From positions 1 through 7,108 of the forward strand of contig SKVX01000413.1 of assembly GCA_007129225.1 (NCBI GenBank): a DNA stretch of 7,108 nt. Direction: 5' to 3'. The DNA is from Halomonas sp. (GTDB lineage Bacteria; Pseudomonadota; Gammaproteobacteria; Pseudomonadales; Halomonadaceae). The notes beneath the pieces are model-generated. The model ran no database searches and was not told the DNA's origin. It saw only the letters and a list, made by a program, of their open reading frames with translations. Shown here in pieces: positions 1 through 6,250 of this stretch; position 1 is the stretch's first letter, and each line of letters opens with the position of its first letter. The position numbers and the translations under genes are program-made.

Positions 1-203
1 CCATCGAGCACCAGGGCAAGACCTTGAAGCTCACCGTCAGCATCGGCGTCGCCGAATACGGGCCCGACGGGATGGACCTGGATACACTCAGCCGAGTCGC
101 CGATGAACGGCTTTACCGGGCTAAGGCGAACGGACGCAACTGCGTCTGCGGACCTGAAGTGCGTGCTGGTGTAGAGCCGATGGCGGAAGAGGAAGTGCTA
201 TAG
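1..203 (+). CDS. GGDEF-domain protein, C-terminal fragment (probable diguanylate cyclase)
   Basis: This is the last 66 codons of a gene that begins left of the window; the first complete codon is at base 3 and the stop is TAG at 201-203. The peptide carries the typical end of a GGDEF domain: a strand reading TVSIGVAEY, then an ADERLYRAKANGRN helix, as in cyclases that join two GTP into cyclic di-GMP in the cytoplasm. A tail of about 20 residues, acidic near its end (PMAEEEVL), follows the domain. The GGDEF signature, the inhibitory site and any sensor domain lie outside the window, so activity and input cannot be judged. The family call is firm because this terminal motif is characteristic. 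It is not similar beyond the family level to the other GGDEF protein at the right end, so the two do not look like a recent duplication. Confidence 0.88.
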   Translation, partial: IEHQGKTLKLTVSIGVAEYGPDGMDLDTLSRVADERLYRAKANGRNCVCGPEVRAGVEPMAEEEVL

Positions 204-379
204 GGGGAAGGCCGGCAAAGGTTGGCTCATGCTATCGTAATCCCCGCGGCCACTCGCAGGACTTCGGACCGCTGGCAGATGACGAGCGCCGAAGGCAGAA
301 GGGCCGCGACCTCGTACGCCCTGCCTGGCTGTCCGGCCTATTCGGTGGATCCAGATAGCGTTCCAATAAAAGGGACTTC
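204..379. other. Intergenic stretch without a supported gene
   Basis: These 176 bases separate the GGDEF stop from the aldolase start. I see no hairpin followed by a T run and no convincing -35/-10 pair. One forward frame stays open through most of the stretch, ending with TAG at about 356-358. It reads plausibly (for example SQDFGPLADDERRRQKG from about base 254) but has no ATG, GTG or TTG start in that frame, so I do not call it a gene. The promoter of the aldolase gene presumably lies here but cannot be located. Confidence 0.5.
371..375 (+). promoter_or_regulatory. Ribosome binding site of the aldolase gene
   Basis: AGGGA stands 4 bases before the ATG at 380 and 7 bases before a second, in-frame ATG at 383. 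The 7-base spacing is the more usual one, so translation may start at the second ATG, giving a protein one residue shorter. Confidence 0.55.
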
Positions 380-1276
380 ATGATGTTTACGGGACTCAGC
401 GCCTTCCCCCTCACCCCCCTCAAGCAAGAGGTCATCGACGAGGCCGCCTTCATTAGGCTGGTCGAGCGACTGGCCACCGCCGGGGTCGACTCCATCGGTG
501 TACTCGGCTCGACCGGGAACTACGCCTACCTCTCGCGGGCCGAGCGTGCACGGGTTGGCCGTCTAGGCGTGGCGCACGCCGGAAGCGTGCCGGTCATCAT
601 CGGCATCAGCGCGCTGCGCACGAGAGACGTGCTGGCCCTGGCCGAGGATGCCCAGGCAGCCGGGGCACAAGGGGTCCTGCTTGCGCCCATGTCGTATCAG
701 GCGCTCTCCGAAGCGGAGGTCTACGAGCTCTACGAGGCCGTCTCGGCCCACCTCTCCGTCCCGCTGTGCGTCTACGACAACCCCGGGACGACCCGTTTTC
801 ACTTTACCGACGAACTCCACGGTCGCATCGCGGAACTGCCGCACGTAGCGTCGATCAAGATTCCGGGGGTGCCAACGGAACCCGACGCTGCCAGGGAGCG
901 CGTCGAGGCCCTGAAAGCCGTGATTCCGCCCCATGTGACGGTCGGCGTGAGCGGTGACCCCATGGCAGCGACGGGGCTCAATGCCGGGTGCGAAGCCTGG
1001 TATTCGGTCCTTGGCGGCGTGTTCCCGGAAACCGCTCTGGCCATCACACGTGCAGCCCAGGCCGGAGAGGCACGCGAAGCCCAACGGCTCTCCGAACGGC
1101 TGCAGCCGCTGTGGGACCTTTATAGCCAGCATCGAGGCAGCCTGCGCGTGGCAGCCAGTGCGGCGGAGTTACTGGGGCTGGTCGATGCCCCCACGCTTCC
1201 CAGGCCGCTAAAGGGACTCGAGGGGAAGGATCGACGCAAGCTGGCTAGGTTGCTGGATGTGCTGACGCTATCCTGA
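380..1276 (+). CDS. DHDPS/NAL-family aldolase or lyase (DapA-like)
   Basis: This 298-residue protein has the usual length and motif order of the class I, Schiff-base TIM-barrel family that includes dihydrodipicolinate synthase and N-acetylneuraminate lyase. The oxo-acid-binding loop GSTGN is at residues 43-47. A Tyr in APMSYQ (Tyr106) matches the relay tyrosine, and Tyr132 in VYDNPGTT is the general acid/base. Lys160 in SIKIP is the Schiff-base lysine, and a GVSGD glycine-rich turn lies at 189-193. These fall within one residue of their places in E. coli DapA. The arginine that in DapA binds the second substrate (Arg138, in YNVPSRT) is a threonine here, so a housekeeping DapA role is unlikely. 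A 2-oxo-acid aldolase or dehydratase acting with pyruvate or a related acid is more plausible; the substrate is unknown. The start may be ATG 380 or ATG 383. The hydrolase gene follows after 76 bases on the same strand, so the two may be cotranscribed. Confidence 0.9.
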   Translation: MMFTGLSAFPLTPLKQEVIDEAAFIRLVERLATAGVDSIGVLGSTGNYAYLSRAERARVGRLGVAHAGSVPVIIGISALRTRDVLALAEDAQAAGAQGVLLAPMSYQALSEAEVYELYEAVSAHLSVPLCVYDNPGTTRFHFTDELHGRIAELPHVASIKIPGVPTEPDAARERVEALKAVIPPHVTVGVSGDPMAATGLNAGCEAWYSVLGGVFPETALAITRAAQAGEAREAQRLSERLQPLWDLYSQHRGSLRVAASAAELLGLVDAPTLPRPLKGLEGKDRRKLARLLDVLTLS

Positions 1277-1352
1277 TCGGAATCCGTTCTGTCACTAGGT
1301 AGCTTTCCCCCCTGACAACCGACAGTCGCCATCGACCACCCGGAGCCCGCTC

Positions 1353-2093
1353 ATGTCCCGTGCTATCGACATTCCTGCCGACGACGGCACCATCGACGCC
1401 CATATCTTCACGCCCGCTGCTGCGGACCGCCCCCTACCGGCCGTGGTGCTGTTCACCGATATCGGCGGCCTGCGCCCCTGCTATCACGAGAAGGCCCAGC
1501 AGATCGCGGACAACGGCTACGCCGTGCTGATGCCCAATGTCTACTACCGCAATGCGCGCGGCCCTGTGGTGCCGGAAGGCAAGTCGTTCCGCGACCCGGA
1601 CGTGCGCCCGACCCTGTTCGGGTACGCCGGCCAGCTCACCGCCGGGGCGCAATCCAGCGACTTTACCGCCCTGCTGGACTGCATCGACAGCGAGGGTGAA
1701 TTCAAGGAGGGAAAGATCGGCGTGGTCGGCTACTGCATGACCGGCGCCTTCGCGCTGCGCATGGCCGCCAGACACCCCGACCGCGTTGCCGCCGCGGCGG
1801 GCTTCCACTCGGCCAACCTGGCAGCCGCCGGCGACTCGAGCAGCATCGTGCATGGGATCGGCACCATCGAGGGGCGCGTCTATCTCGGCCACGCCGACAA
1901 GGACGACCTGCTACCCCCCGACCAGATCGCACGCATGGACGAAGCGCTGGCCAGGGCCGGCGTGCACTTCACCACCGAGCTCTACAAAGGCGCCGCCCAC
2001 GGCTTCACCGCCAAGGACGCCCCCTCCTATGACGCCGCCGCCGATGCCTTGCACCACAAGCGAATCGCCATGCTGCTGGAGGAATCACTGTAG
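1353..2093 (+). CDS. Dienelactone hydrolase family protein
   Basis: This 246-residue alpha/beta hydrolase matches the dienelactone hydrolase (carboxymethylenebutenolidase) family in length and motifs. The nucleophile elbow is GYCMTG at 126-131 with Cys128 as nucleophile, as in true dienelactone hydrolases rather than serine esterases. The acid is probably Asp184 within GHADKDDLLPP (Asp182 is an alternative), and the base is His216 in GAAHGFT. Near the N-terminus, VVLFTDIGGLRP has Asp36 where classical enzymes of chlorocatechol breakdown carry a glutamate. This places it in the broad subfamily of uncertain substrate. No signal peptide is visible, so it is cytosolic. GGAG at 1342-1345, 7 bases before the ATG, supports the start. 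It follows the aldolase gene and ends just before a strong stem-loop. Bases 1793-1832, coding for residues around AAGFHSANLAAAG, are repeated at the end of the histidine-kinase gene. Confidence 0.92.
   Translation: MSRAIDIPADDGTIDAHIFTPAAADRPLPAVVLFTDIGGLRPCYHEKAQQIADNGYAVLMPNVYYRNARGPVVPEGKSFRDPDVRPTLFGYAGQLTAGAQSSDFTALLDCIDSEGEFKEGKIGVVGYCMTGAFALRMAARHPDRVAAAAGFHSANLAAAGDSSSIVHGIGTIEGRVYLGHADKDDLLPPDQIARMDEALARAGVHFTTELYKGAAHGFTAKDAPSYDAAADALHHKRIAMLLEESL
1793..1832 (+). repeat. 40-bp direct repeat, copy A (inside the hydrolase gene)
   Basis: This copy is in-frame coding sequence of the dienelactone hydrolase, just after the nucleophile region. It matches 6222-6261 at 36 of 40 positions, including the first 22 without a mismatch (1793-1814). 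The mismatches are at 1815, 1821, 1825 and 1830, and similarity ends abruptly on both sides. Because this copy is embedded in an intact gene, it is the likely original form. Confidence 0.85.
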
Positions 2094-2114
2094 CGGGAGG
2101 GCCTGATGAAACAG

Positions 2115-2140
2115 CAGCGGCCCCGATGGAGGGGCCGCTG
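2115..2140 (+). terminator. Stem-loop after the hydrolase gene, probable terminator
   Basis: CAGCGGCCCC and GGGGCCGCTG form a perfect 10-bp stem around the loop GATGGA, starting 22 bases after the hydrolase stop. It is very GC-rich and well placed to end the aldolase/hydrolase transcript. The base run after it (GGATAGTTGACC) has no T tract, so it is not a textbook intrinsic terminator. It may instead block exonucleases or work with Rho. Confidence 0.6.
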
Positions 2141-2146
2141 GGATAG

Positions 2147-2177
2147 TTGACCGTGTGGGTGCAAGGTGCACCATGCT
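2147..2177 (+). promoter_or_regulatory. Candidate promoter and operator of the MFS gene
   Basis: TTGACC at 2147-2152 is a good -35 match. A weak -10 match, CATGCT, lies at 2172-2177, giving a long 19-base spacer. Within the spacer and touching the -10 is a perfect inverted repeat, GGTGCA-AGG-TGCACC (2158-2172), which could be an operator. A dyad in a 19-base spacer resembles MerR-type promoters, but no regulator gene lies nearby, so this is only a suggestion. Confidence 0.3.
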
Positions 2178-2223
2178 GATGCTTCCTGCTCGCCACTGTC
2201 ATTGGGATTCAACCGAGAACAAC

Positions 2224-3420
2224 ATGGACCTGTTTTGCGACAGACGCTATCGCCATCTGTTCGCCGCCCAGGTGATCGCCCTGATCGGCACCGGCCTGAC
2301 CACGGTCGGCCTGGCGCTGTTGGCCAGCGAACTCGCCGGTGAGCGCGCCGGAGAGGTGCTGGGTACGGCTCTCGCTATCAAGATGATCGCCTACGTGGGC
2401 ATCGCCCCGGTGGTGGGTGCCTACGCCATCCGCCTGCCACGCCGCACGCTGCTGGTAACCCTCGACCTGCTCCGGTGTGCGGTAGTGGTGAGCCTGCCTT
2501 TCGTCACCGCAGTGTGGCAGATCTACCTGCTCATCTTCCTGCTCAATGTGTGCTCGGCGGGGTTCACCCCGGTGTTCCAGGCTACCATTCCTGACATCTT
2601 CGAGGACGAGCAGCGTTACACCCGGGCGCTGTCGCTTTCTCGGCTGGCTTATGATCTGGAGAACCTGCTTAGCCCGTTGTTCGCCGCACTGCTGCTGGCC
2701 GTGATGAGCTTCAATGCCCTGTTCGTGCTCAATGCCGTGGCCTTCCTGCTTTCGGCTTTCCTGGTCATCAGCGTGACGCTGCCCTCGCCCCACCCTCAGC
2801 CGCTCATTGCCGGCGTCTGGGCCAAGCTGACCCTCGGCATGAATATCTACCTGCACACTCCTAGGCTGAGGGGGCTGCTGGCGCTCAACATGGCCGTGGC
2901 CGCGGCCGGCGCGATGCAGATCGTAAATACCGTGGTCTACGTGCGCCACGGACTGGGCCTGGGAGAGGCCAGCGTCGCTATTGCTTTCGCTGCGGCTGGC
3001 GGGGGCTCCATGCTCGTCGCCCTGTCGCTGCCCGCCCTGCTGGAACGCCTGGACCAGCGCCCGGTAATGCTGGCTGGAGGCGGGCTCCTGGGCGCGAGCC
3101 TGTTGGGTGGGCTGTTTGAGCCCGGTTTTGCCCCCCTGCTGGTGCTATGGTTCGTGCTGGGTGCGGGCGCTTCGATGGTGATGACTCCCACCGGCCGGCT
3201 GCTCCAGCAATCCTGCCGGGCCGAGGAGCGCCCGGCCCTGTTCGCCGCCCAGTTCTCGCTCTCCCACGCCTGCTGGCTGATCGCCTATCCGCTGGCCGGC
3301 TGGCTGGGAAGCATGCTGGGCATGATGGTCGCCTTTGCGGCCCTGGCCACGTTGGCCCTTGCCGCCACCCTGCTCGCCGGCCGGCTATGGCCGGCGGAAG
3401 CACCCTCAGCACGCGCCTGA
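2224..3420 (+). CDS. Major facilitator superfamily transporter (MFS_3-like, probable exporter)
   Basis: From the ATG at 2224 this is a 398-residue, very hydrophobic protein with about ten to twelve membrane spans, the normal size of an MFS carrier. It opens with MDLFCDRRYRHLFAAQVIAL, a short cytoplasmic lead into the first helix. Other family features are a basic loop after helix 2 (RLPRRTLL, about 70-77), the DLLR motif at 81-84, and a segment after helix 4 (GFTPVFQATIPDIF at 113-126, then RALSLSRLAYDLENLLSP to 151). These resemble the group of enterobactin-exporter-like drug and metabolite efflux proteins. The substrate cannot be inferred. The frame stays open upstream to a GTG at 2155, but those 23 extra residues are polar and lie across the inverted repeat, so 2224 is preferred. 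Its ribosome site is weak (GAG at 2215-2217). The gene has its own promoter-like region and converges on the cytochrome gene with a 33-base gap. Confidence 0.9.
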   Translation: MDLFCDRRYRHLFAAQVIALIGTGLTTVGLALLASELAGERAGEVLGTALAIKMIAYVGIAPVVGAYAIRLPRRTLLVTLDLLRCAVVVSLPFVTAVWQIYLLIFLLNVCSAGFTPVFQATIPDIFEDEQRYTRALSLSRLAYDLENLLSPLFAALLLAVMSFNALFVLNAVAFLLSAFLVISVTLPSPHPQPLIAGVWAKLTLGMNIYLHTPRLRGLLALNMAVAAAGAMQIVNTVVYVRHGLGLGEASVAIAFAAAGGGSMLVALSLPALLERLDQRPVMLAGGGLLGASLLGGLFEPGFAPLLVLWFVLGAGASMVMTPTGRLLQQSCRAEERPALFAAQFSLSHACWLIAYPLAGWLGSMLGMMVAFAALATLALAATLLAGRLWPAEAPSARA

Positions 3421-3453
3421 GCGTAGCGGTTAGCCGTTGAGAGAAGCATCGAG

Positions 3454-3957
3454 TCAATCGGCCGGCCGAAGCATCCGCTGCATCACGTTGTTCTTCAGCA
3501 CGAGGCGATGGAACGGAATCGCCAGTATGTGCACCGCAATGAGCGCCAACAGGACCACCTTGAGGATGTTGTGTACCTGAGCGGCCTGGGTCACATCGCC
3601 GAACCAGGCAAGCGAGCCCGACATGGCCATGGCGGCCAGCACCACGTAAAACGTCCAATGCGCGATATGACTTAGGGTCTTGAGCGGAGCGGGTTCGTTA
3701 TCGGACGCGGCGGGCACGCCACGCTTAAGCCGCAGAACCAGCCGCCAAATGACGAAGGTGGAGATCAGGCCGCCACCGATGACATGGGCAAGAATCAGCG
3801 GATCGAAGACAAAGGTCTCCCCCGCCCGGATCTGGTCCCACGCGAGCGAGATGGCGTCCTTGAACAGGTATTGCGCCGCTATCAGCACGGCGACGGCCCA
3901 ATGCAGGGCAATCTGTGTAGTGGAGTATCCCTGCGGTGCCTGGCTTTGGTCGGTCAT
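3454..3957 (-). CDS. Cytochrome b561 (CybB/YodB type)
   Basis: This 167-residue inner-membrane protein has four predicted helices at about 16-33, 54-76, 99-119 and 130-150, close to the 176 residues of E. coli CybB. Probable ligands of two b-type haems are His19 (ALHW), His58 (LAHVIGG), His129 (QVHN) and His143 (AVHI). The C-terminal pattern VH..(13)..H....H.....NN..QRM also follows CybB. His97 and His100 (LSHIAH) match a conserved pair of uncertain role. The family moves electrons between the quinone pool and other carriers; some members oxidise superoxide and pass electrons to quinone, but that activity is not provable here. A strong ribosome site, AGGGAGGA (complement of 3966-3973), lies 8 bases before the ATG. 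It is divergent from the two-component operon, which suggests regulation by it. No partner such as a YceI-like protein is present in the window. Confidence 0.92.
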   Translation of the reverse strand: MTDQSQAPQGYSTTQIALHWAVAVLIAAQYLFKDAISLAWDQIRAGETFVFDPLILAHVIGGGLISTFVIWRLVLRLKRGVPAASDNEPAPLKTLSHIAHWTFYVVLAAMAMSGSLAWFGDVTQAAQVHNILKVVLLALIAVHILAIPFHRLVLKNNVMQRMLRPAD

Positions 3958-4136
3958 GGCTTCATTCCTCCCTTCATCTCGGTGATGGCGATCATGGTGA
4001 GACGATGAAGGGGGCTTGTCGCAGGTCTATGCCAACAACACGGGTAAATGTATCAATTTGTCGCAGCGACGGCGGTGGTGGAGAAACCACGACGCAAATC
4101 ATACCCAGACAACGAGAACTCACGTAGAAAGAAGGG
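3958..4136. promoter_or_regulatory. Divergent control region between cytochrome b561 and the response regulator
   Basis: This 179-base gap must hold promoters for both directions. It contains TTGTCGCAG twice in direct orientation, at 4016-4024 and 4058-4066. The repeat distance is 42 bases, close to four helical turns. The right copy forms part of a perfect palindrome, GTCGC-A-GCGAC (4060-4070). Just beyond it, reading toward the cytochrome, TTGATA (complement of 4051-4056) is a candidate -35. CATAGA, 19 bases on, is a weak -10. The palindrome would thus sit directly upstream of the -35, where an OmpR-type activator often binds. A small stem-loop (GTGGT 4075-4079 with ACCAC 4086-4090) lies in the regulator's leader. 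No clear forward promoter was found. Confidence 0.4.
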
Positions 4137-4889
4137 ATGAACGGACAGACGCAGCATATCGCCCACATTCTTGTCGTCGACGACCATCGCGAGATTCGCG
4201 ATGCAGTGACCCGTTATCTCGAGAAAAGCGGTATGCAAGCCACCGCCGCCAGCAGCGCTGCGGAGATGGATGCCCATCTCAAGGCGGGCCGCTTCGATCT
4301 CGTGGTGCTGGACGTGATGATGCCAGGCGAAGACGGGTTGTCGGTGGCGCGCCGCCTTGCCACCTCCCACGGGCCGCCGGTTCTGTTGCTTAGCGCCCTC
4401 AGCGAGGACACCGACCGGATTGTCGGGCTGGAAGTCGGTGCCGACGATTACCTAGTGAAACCCTTCAATCCACGGGAACTGCTGGCCCGTGTGAAGGCGA
4501 TCCTTCGTCGCTCGTCGCGTGCCGAGCCGTTGGTGGGCCTGCTTGAGGGGCGGAAGCTGGCCTTCGCCGGCTGGCTCCTCGACACCGATAGGCGAGCGCT
4601 TAGCCGCGAGGCAGGCGGCTCGGGAGAAACCGGCGAGCCAGTCTCGCTGACGACGGCGGAGTTCAACCTTTTAACGGCGTTTCTGGAGCGCCCACGGTTT
4701 GTGCTGTCTCGGGATCAGTTGCTGGATATCACGAGTGGACGTACCGCCGACGTCTACGACCGGACCATCGATAACCAGGTCAGCCGCCTGCGCCGGAAAA
4801 TTGAAGCGGACCCGTCACACCCGCATATCATCGTGACGGTCCGCGCGGGGGGTTACAGCCTGGCCGCCGATGTGCGCGAGGTCCCCTGA
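4137..4889 (+). CDS. OmpR-family response regulator (receiver plus winged helix)
   Basis: This 250-residue protein has the standard length and order of an OmpR/PhoB regulator. The receiver covers about residues 9-125: acidic pair Asp15-Asp16 (LVVDD), phospho-acceptor Asp59 (VLDVMMPGEDG), switch Ser86 (LLLSA) and Lys108 (LVKPF). After a linker comes the winged-helix DNA-binding domain at about 169-244, beginning SLTTAEFNLL, with the recognition helix around DRTIDNQVSRLRRKI and the wing VRAGGYSL. All phosphorylation residues are present, so it should be active when phosphorylated by the kinase encoded next. An in-frame TAG at 4125-4127 fixes the start at ATG 4137, the first start codon after it. 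GAAGGG abuts the ATG with almost no spacer, so initiation may be weak. The stop overlaps the kinase start by one base (TGATG), indicating translational coupling. The target may be the divergent cytochrome gene and its own promoter. Confidence 0.94.
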   Translation: MNGQTQHIAHILVVDDHREIRDAVTRYLEKSGMQATAASSAAEMDAHLKAGRFDLVVLDVMMPGEDGLSVARRLATSHGPPVLLLSALSEDTDRIVGLEVGADDYLVKPFNPRELLARVKAILRRSSRAEPLVGLLEGRKLAFAGWLLDTDRRALSREAGGSGETGEPVSLTTAEFNLLTAFLERPRFVLSRDQLLDITSGRTADVYDRTIDNQVSRLRRKIEADPSHPHIIVTVRAGGYSLAADVREVP

Positions 4890-6250
4890 TGCGCCTCCTT
4901 CCTCGCAGCCTGCTGGGGCAGTTGGCGCTTCTGATCCTGTGCGCCTTCCTTGCGGCGCAGGCCATCAGCCTGTGGCTTTTCACCGACGAGCGTGGCGCGG
5001 CCGTCCGGGCCGCTCAGCGTCTCGAAACGATCGAACGCGCCACGGCCGTCACCCACGCGCTGAACACGGCGCCACAAGTGAGCCATGAAAGCATTCTTGT
5101 CGCCGCGAATTCTCGCCTGGTGCGGTTCAGCCTGGATAGCATGCCGCTGGTCACGACTGGCGCTTCCGAACCGACCGCAACGGTTGATCTGCGCACCGAA
5201 GAGCTGCCCGTTTCGCCCCACAGCGGCGAACTGGCGGAACCACCGGCAGCGCTCGCCTGGCTGCATGAACGGATGCGCGTTGCCGGGGTCGCTCCTGTGG
5301 AGTTTCGGATATCGGTTCCGCTTGCCGACGGCGAATGGCTCAACGTTGCCGCCCGCTTCCAGCGGCCCGACCTGCAGGCGCCACCGGCGATCGTGGGCGC
5401 CACGCTCCTGTCGCTGGCCCTTCTCATGGTGGCGCTATGGCTCGGCTTGCGTCGGATCACGAACCCGCTAAGCCAACTGGCGGCTGCCGCCGACAAGGCC
5501 GACCTGGAAAGCGGGCTTCCCGAGGTGCCGGCAGGGAGTCCACGCGAGGTACGCGCCCTTTCCGAGGCGTTGGCAGGAATGAATGCGCGGCTCACCGGCA
5601 TGATCAACGACCGCACACGAATGCTGGCCGCACTCGGGCACGACCTGCGCTCGCCGATCACGGCCTTGAGGGTGCGGGCCGAAATGGTGGATGACGACGA
5701 GACCCGCGAGCGGATGATCGCCACCCTCGACGAGATGCAGGACATGGTCGAGACGACGCTGGCCTTCGCGCGCGGCATCTCGGCGGATCAACCCATGGAG
5801 GCGGTGGATCTCGCCGCTGCCCTGCGTGAGCTTGCGGCAGAATTGAGCGAGACCGGCCCCGGTATCGTGGTGGATGCGAAGCAGCCGGTGGTTGCATTCG
5901 CTCGTCGCACCCCCCTGCGTCGTGCACTGCGAAACCTACTCGAGAATGCCCAGTTCCATGGCGGCGGCGCCCGGGTGACGGTTGGCGAAGCCGAGGGTGT
6001 CGCTGAAATTCTGATCGACGATGTCGGCCCCGGCATCCCTGCTGAGGACCTTGAGCGGGTGTTCGATCCTTTCACGCGGCTCGAAGCCTCGCGGTCGCGT
6101 GAAACGGGCGGCATCGGGCTGGGACTGCCCATCGCGCAGGCCATCCTGCGTGCCCATGGCGGCGAAGTCACGCTGTCTAACAGGCCGAGCGGTGGCCTAC
6201 GCGCAAGCATAGCGCTCCCGGCGCGGCGGGCTTCCACTCGGCCGACCTGA
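4889..6250 (+). CDS. Sensor histidine kinase with HAMP domain
   Basis: This 453-residue inner-membrane kinase is the partner of the regulator encoded just before. The first helix is at about 11-31, a periplasmic sensor segment of about 130 residues follows with no fold I recognise, and the second helix is at about 166-187. The HAMP linker (RRITNPLSQL onward) runs to about 240. The phospho-acceptor is His251 in ALGHDLRSPITALR. The ATP-binding domain shows the N box (NLLENA, 349-354), G1 (DDVGPGIP, 377-384), F box (FDPF, 392-395) and G2 (GGIGLGL, 407-413). No catalytic motif is missing, so an active enzyme is expected; the signal is unknown. GAGG at 4878-4881, 7 bases before the ATG, supports the start. 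The domain's usual end, SIALPA, is followed by ARRASTRPT-type residues (last nine RRASTRPT plus the shared Ala), read out of frame through a 40-bp repeat of the hydrolase gene. The original stop codon was probably lost there. Confidence 0.94.
   Translation: MRLLPRSLLGQLALLILCAFLAAQAISLWLFTDERGAAVRAAQRLETIERATAVTHALNTAPQVSHESILVAANSRLVRFSLDSMPLVTTGASEPTATVDLRTEELPVSPHSGELAEPPAALAWLHERMRVAGVAPVEFRISVPLADGEWLNVAARFQRPDLQAPPAIVGATLLSLALLMVALWLGLRRITNPLSQLAAAADKADLESGLPEVPAGSPREVRALSEALAGMNARLTGMINDRTRMLAALGHDLRSPITALRVRAEMVDDDETRERMIATLDEMQDMVETTLAFARGISADQPMEAVDLAAALRELAAELSETGPGIVVDAKQPVVAFARRTPLRRALRNLLENAQFHGGGARVTVGEAEGVAEILIDDVGPGIPAEDLERVFDPFTRLEASRSRETGGIGLGLPIAQAILRAHGGEVTLSNRPSGGLRASIALPARRASTRPT

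Noticed and set aside
204..379. Small gene in the gap before the aldolase
   Set aside because: The open frame has no start codon or ribosome site and no recognised motif.
563..1132. Long open frame on the minus strand inside the aldolase gene (189 codons)
   Set aside because: It lies wholly within a well-supported gene, shows no family motif, and such antisense frames are common at high GC.
2155..2223. N-terminal extension of the MFS protein from GTG 2155
   Set aside because: The extra 23 residues are polar and atypical for the family, no ribosome site precedes the GTG, and the region looks like promoter DNA.
2209..2949. Long minus-strand frame (246 codons) opposite the MFS gene
   Set aside because: Its translation is rich in His, Gln, Arg and Glu with no hydrophobic core, the usual complement of a membrane-protein gene, so it is a shadow.
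3375..3396. CGCCGGCC/GGCCGGCG hairpin near the end of the MFS gene as a terminator
   Set aside because: It is inside the coding region, has no T run after it on either strand, and is built from GCCGGC units frequent in GC-rich coding DNA.
5014..5778. Minus-strand frame of 254 codons opposite the histidine kinase
   Set aside because: It is Ser/Arg-rich, a typical reverse shadow, while the forward strand carries HAMP and His-box motifs.
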